A stretch of 32,297 bases of DNA. It comes from Nymphaea colorata (Eukaryota; Streptophyta; Magnoliopsida; Nymphaeales; Nymphaeaceae). This document shows, one piece after another, positions 29,601-32,297 of the stretch. Made by a program: the position numbers and the translations under genes. Each line of letters begins with the position of its first letter. The stretch's first letter is position 1. The notes below the pieces were generated by a model. It made no database searches and was not told the origin of the DNA. It worked only from the letters and a program-made list of their open reading frames with translations. The stretch is from the NCBI RefSeq assembly GCF_008831285.2, contig NW_022205234.1, positions 1-32,297 on the forward strand, read 5' to 3'.

Positions 29601-32297
29601 AATATCGGAGTCATTGAGGTTGTTGAGGCGGAAAGTACGGGCAGTTTGACCGACAAAGTCATTGAAAGGGGCGGCATTTGTGTAGAGAATTGAGCGGATG
29701 GTGATAGAAGGACCGCAGTATGAGGAGTTGTCCCATTTCGCAACTACATTGTAACATTTTCCAGGAATGTTAAGATGGTCGAAATAAGGAGTGACTGTGC
29801 CGTAGTTTCCGTTGGCCAGGTTGAGAGCAGCTGTGATTGGTCTGGTGAGCGTTCCATCCTCATCGATGAAGATTTCTCTTCTCCAATTGTTCCAGTAAAT
29901 GTAATTACCCTGAATGTTAGAGAACTTGATATTGTTAAAGAAGGAAGTCTTACCTCCTGTTACTTGGAAGAGCAAGCTCTCGCACTTGCTGCATGATTTA
30001 AGTGGGGTCATCCTGGCTCCAAAGTTGGCAAAAGTGATGTCATCAGCTCTAAAACCGTCAGTACGAGGAGTGATTATACCTCTTACGTTGTTCAAGACAT
30101 TCATATCGGTAGGAGCATTACCAGTAGAATAACCCACAATCACTGATTGTTTTGCAGTGACGTTCTGAAGTGAAACATTTGCGACGTAAAACTCCATGCC
30201 TGAAGCTCCAGAGTCGATGATCAAGAAGTTGGAAAGAGTCACAAAGCCAAGCACCTCGCCTAAAACACCATTTTCTTGATTTTTCCACAGCAAGTAGTTG
30301 TCGAATACTGATTAAAAGGCGGGATTGAAGTCCCAAGGATTGACAAGAGTCTCATCTGCCAAGGGCAAGCAGGGGTATGTCCTAGCAGCGTAGTTAAAGA
30401 TTCTGAGACCGAACCGTCTGTTGGAGTGGGCGACATTGTTGCTGGAAAGACCGAGCCTCATGCCTGTGGGGCAAATGTTTGGAGTGGCGCTGGGCCCATC
30501 AGGATTAGGCTTGATTTCATACCAAAAGCCATAGAAATCTCCTCCTGCGGCGTGGTTGTTGATGACAGTGTTGAGGGGATTGGTGATCCAGTAGCTGGCG
30601 GGAGATGTGTCACTCTGGAGCATGGTGAGGGAGGCGATGGTGCTGATCATCAGGTTGTCCTGGATGATATTGTAAGTTTCAATTCCATCCTCGACGAAGA
30701 TGTTGTGGCCTTATACCAAGTAGCCCACGTTCTTCTCAACCAGCAGGTAGTGAGTACCGTGGATGGTTAAGACTCTTGCCTTGGAATGGTGGACAGCAAT
30801 ACCACGCACGAAGCTGTTGGGAACTTCTCCTGCCATGTGGAAATGCGAGCAATACCTAGCAATTATTTTAGGTTGACCACACTTACGAATTTCAGTGTAA
30901 GAAAGAGTGGCATCCAATCCGTTTGCAACTTTTCCCATGAAGATGAGGTGAGATCCGTGGTTGTAGATGTCAGTCATGTTGTCACCTTGAATCACTATGT
31001 TTCTTGTGAGGAGGCCAACCTCAGCATTCATCACGAAGTCCCTTCCTCCGTATTTCTCAGTTCCTGCGAAATGCCTGTATACAAAGGGCTTGTCAACTGT
31101 CAATTTCTTCTTGTCTGCTGACACTGCCACGATCACTCTCTATTCGGACTCATAGTGGTTGTAGCCTGTAGCAGCGATGGCAATGCTTTCACCTACCTTC
31201 CAATCGACGACATCGAGGAGGTTAAGCTGGGTTTCTCCAGGATTAACAGTAGTGGTGATTTGACTCCAGGTGGGATTGCGGACTGTACCGTGCATGTTGA
31301 AGATGCAGTTCATGCATCCAAGCACTTTGTTTCCGAAGTAAGGTAATTGCTTATCGTAATATCCTCCGTGGAGAGTGATGGTGAGTTTGCGTTGGTAGGG
31401 AGCTGATGGGAGGCCTGCTCTGAACTCTCCGCCAATCAGAATGAAGTAGTTGGCATCAACAGTCATATCGATTTCGTCTGAGAAGATAATCTTTCCGCCC
31501 TCAACGATGATAGCATTGACGAAGGGGGTGCTCTGGTCGACCAGGAGAGTCATGCCAGGAGGGACGTAGACTGTGTCTCCCTCTCTGGGCGGCACTTATC
31601 CTCCCAGGTGGCGGATGAGCTCCACCGGTCCATGTAGAGGTAGGGGTCGCAGTCGAGGATGGCGATGTAGCCACCAGATGTGACCACAAAGCTGTTTCCA
31701 GCTGAAGGAGGAGTGACCCTCTTGCCTGTAGTGCAGACGATCTTGGTGGCAGTAACAGATGTAACGATGCAGGTAATGCCGTCAATCACCACTGTAAGGG
31801 ATGCTGAATTGAAGTTAGAACCAGTTATGGTAAGCAGTGTGCCTCCAGTACTGGGCCCAAAGGCTGGAGAGATGCTGGTGATTACGGAAGTGGCGGCATC
31901 GGAGTAGGTGATAACGTTAGGGTAGGTTTGAGTGGTTCCAAAGAAGTTAACACTTACTGGGCATGGCAAGGTAGCGCTGTAGCTGGTGGTCGAGTATACA
32001 ATTCCTGAAATCTCCAGTTCTGCAAGCTGGCAGTTGGAGGCTCCGTTGGTCTGTCTGAATCTAACATACTGGAAAATGTTGGTTCCGGTAGAATCCAGCC
32101 ATACGTTCCAGCCAGTGCGTACCAGTTGCGGATCGATTGCAAAGATAGTGGTCCAAGTGACGTTATCGTTAGATCCTTAGAAGACAGCTCCTGTGAATAA
32201 TGTGTCCATGCGAATCCAGGCAGCGTTGGGCATGTATCTGACTTTAGTGATGAATCCCCGCGCTCCTGCTCCGAAGTCGAGACGAGGAAGCAGGTGC
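23645..32297 (-). CDS. Fibrocystin-L (PKHD1L1)-like surface protein, 5' end beyond the window
   Basis: About 2,880 residues are visible; the gene enters from the right edge and ends at TGA 23645-23647. From N to C: a discoidin-like stretch (FEGSNDNVTWTTIF; SNCQLAELEISG); a TIG/IPT domain (ISPAFGPSTGGTLLTITGSN) at ~31690-31880; a first G8 domain (WGGEVPPREGDTVYVPPG; DVVDWKVGESIAIAATGYN) at ~31140-31650; beta-helix repeats (GHNIFVEDGIETYNIIQ); IVIKFNYTDQREF; a second G8 (NVTIPYAWNIIMD; LTDWKVGDEIVIGATYSGQ) at ~28640-29200; more beta-helix; a conserved block (ANPSWSGWAGGCGELPCTG) at ~27300; and a Cys-rich tail (~23650-26160). Fibrocystin-L proteins are large extracellular proteins of ciliated or bundle-bearing surfaces. 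No transmembrane segment or GPI signal is seen at the C-terminus, so it may be secreted or held by other contacts. One base is missing at each of three sites: GGGG 25027-25030, GGG 27317-27319 and CCC 31603-31605 (plus strand). No intron is evident. Confidence 0.85.
24900..26030 (-). repeat. Tandem ~545-bp units in the Cys-rich tail
   Basis: Two long units and part of a third share ordered blocks: CTGxxNGTGLANSTT, CPDPQS(F/Y)I, GLPLSTGKV, PFVYN(M/I)TTKKC, CPNNT(Y/F)VY, SAG(K/Q)IFKAS and CTSCNSTYMTG. CTSCNSTYMTG begins near 25000 and 25542, and CTGxxNGTG near 25392 and 25938, giving a period of about 545 bp (182 residues). The high identity suggests recent duplication or gene conversion. Shorter Cys modules of the same kind fill the rest of the tail. 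Confidence 0.8.

Noticed and set aside
31501-31785. Minus-strand Ser/Leu-rich frame near the right edge
   Set aside because: It is an alternative frame over the TIG-G8 junction; adding one G at 31603-31605 gives a continuous, conserved G8 frame instead.

Overview
The window is the left end of a macronuclear chromosome from a ciliate. It opens with a C4A2-type telomere, is gene-dense on both strands with short intergenic gaps, and uses UGA as the only stop. Long reading frames are full of in-frame TAA and TAG, and conserved positions show both mean glutamate, not glutamine. In the TMEM16 gene three of the Ca2+-binding glutamates are written TAA, TAA and TAG. That is the peritrich nuclear code (NCBI table 30), so a Vorticella/Carchesium-like peritrich is the best guess. 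Coordinates and products below use TAA/TAG = Glu and TGA = stop. Introns are tiny: nine well-supported ones are exactly 20 nt, GT...AG.

Layout: telomere (1-~70); an unknown basic protein (-, 173-811) divergent from an IBB-like/alpha-solenoid protein (+, 888-2648); a tubulin tyrosine ligase-like (TTLL) protein (+, 2873-4507); a giant coiled-coil protein of about 2,570 residues (+, 4697-12417); a TMEM16/anoctamin (+, 12511-15046); convergent with it a signal peptide peptidase (-, 15089-16201) and a prominin/tweety-like multi-span glycoprotein (-, 16238-18636); divergent from that a TTLL9 orthologue (+, 18881-20481); a small unknown protein (+, 20669-21220); a multi-pass membrane protein (-, 21257-23461); and the 3' part of a very large fibrocystin-L (PKHD1L1)-like surface protein with TIG, G8 and beta-helix domains and a cysteine-rich tail (-, 23645 to the right edge).

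No intergenic gap exceeds 300 bases. No tRNA, rRNA, mobile element or CRISPR array was seen. Several products fit a ciliary or cell-surface theme (TTLL9, a second TTLL, prominin-like, fibrocystin-L-like, coiled coil), but ciliate neighbours are not normally operons, so shared function is inference only.

The sequence also carries many single-base frame breaks. In TTLL9 and the fibrocystin-like gene they fall in homopolymer runs inside conserved motifs and look like one missing base each. In the coiled-coil gene they cluster between 5.1 and 10.1 kb, while the next 5 kb has none. Unpolished long-read errors are the simplest explanation; real decay or frameshifting is not excluded.
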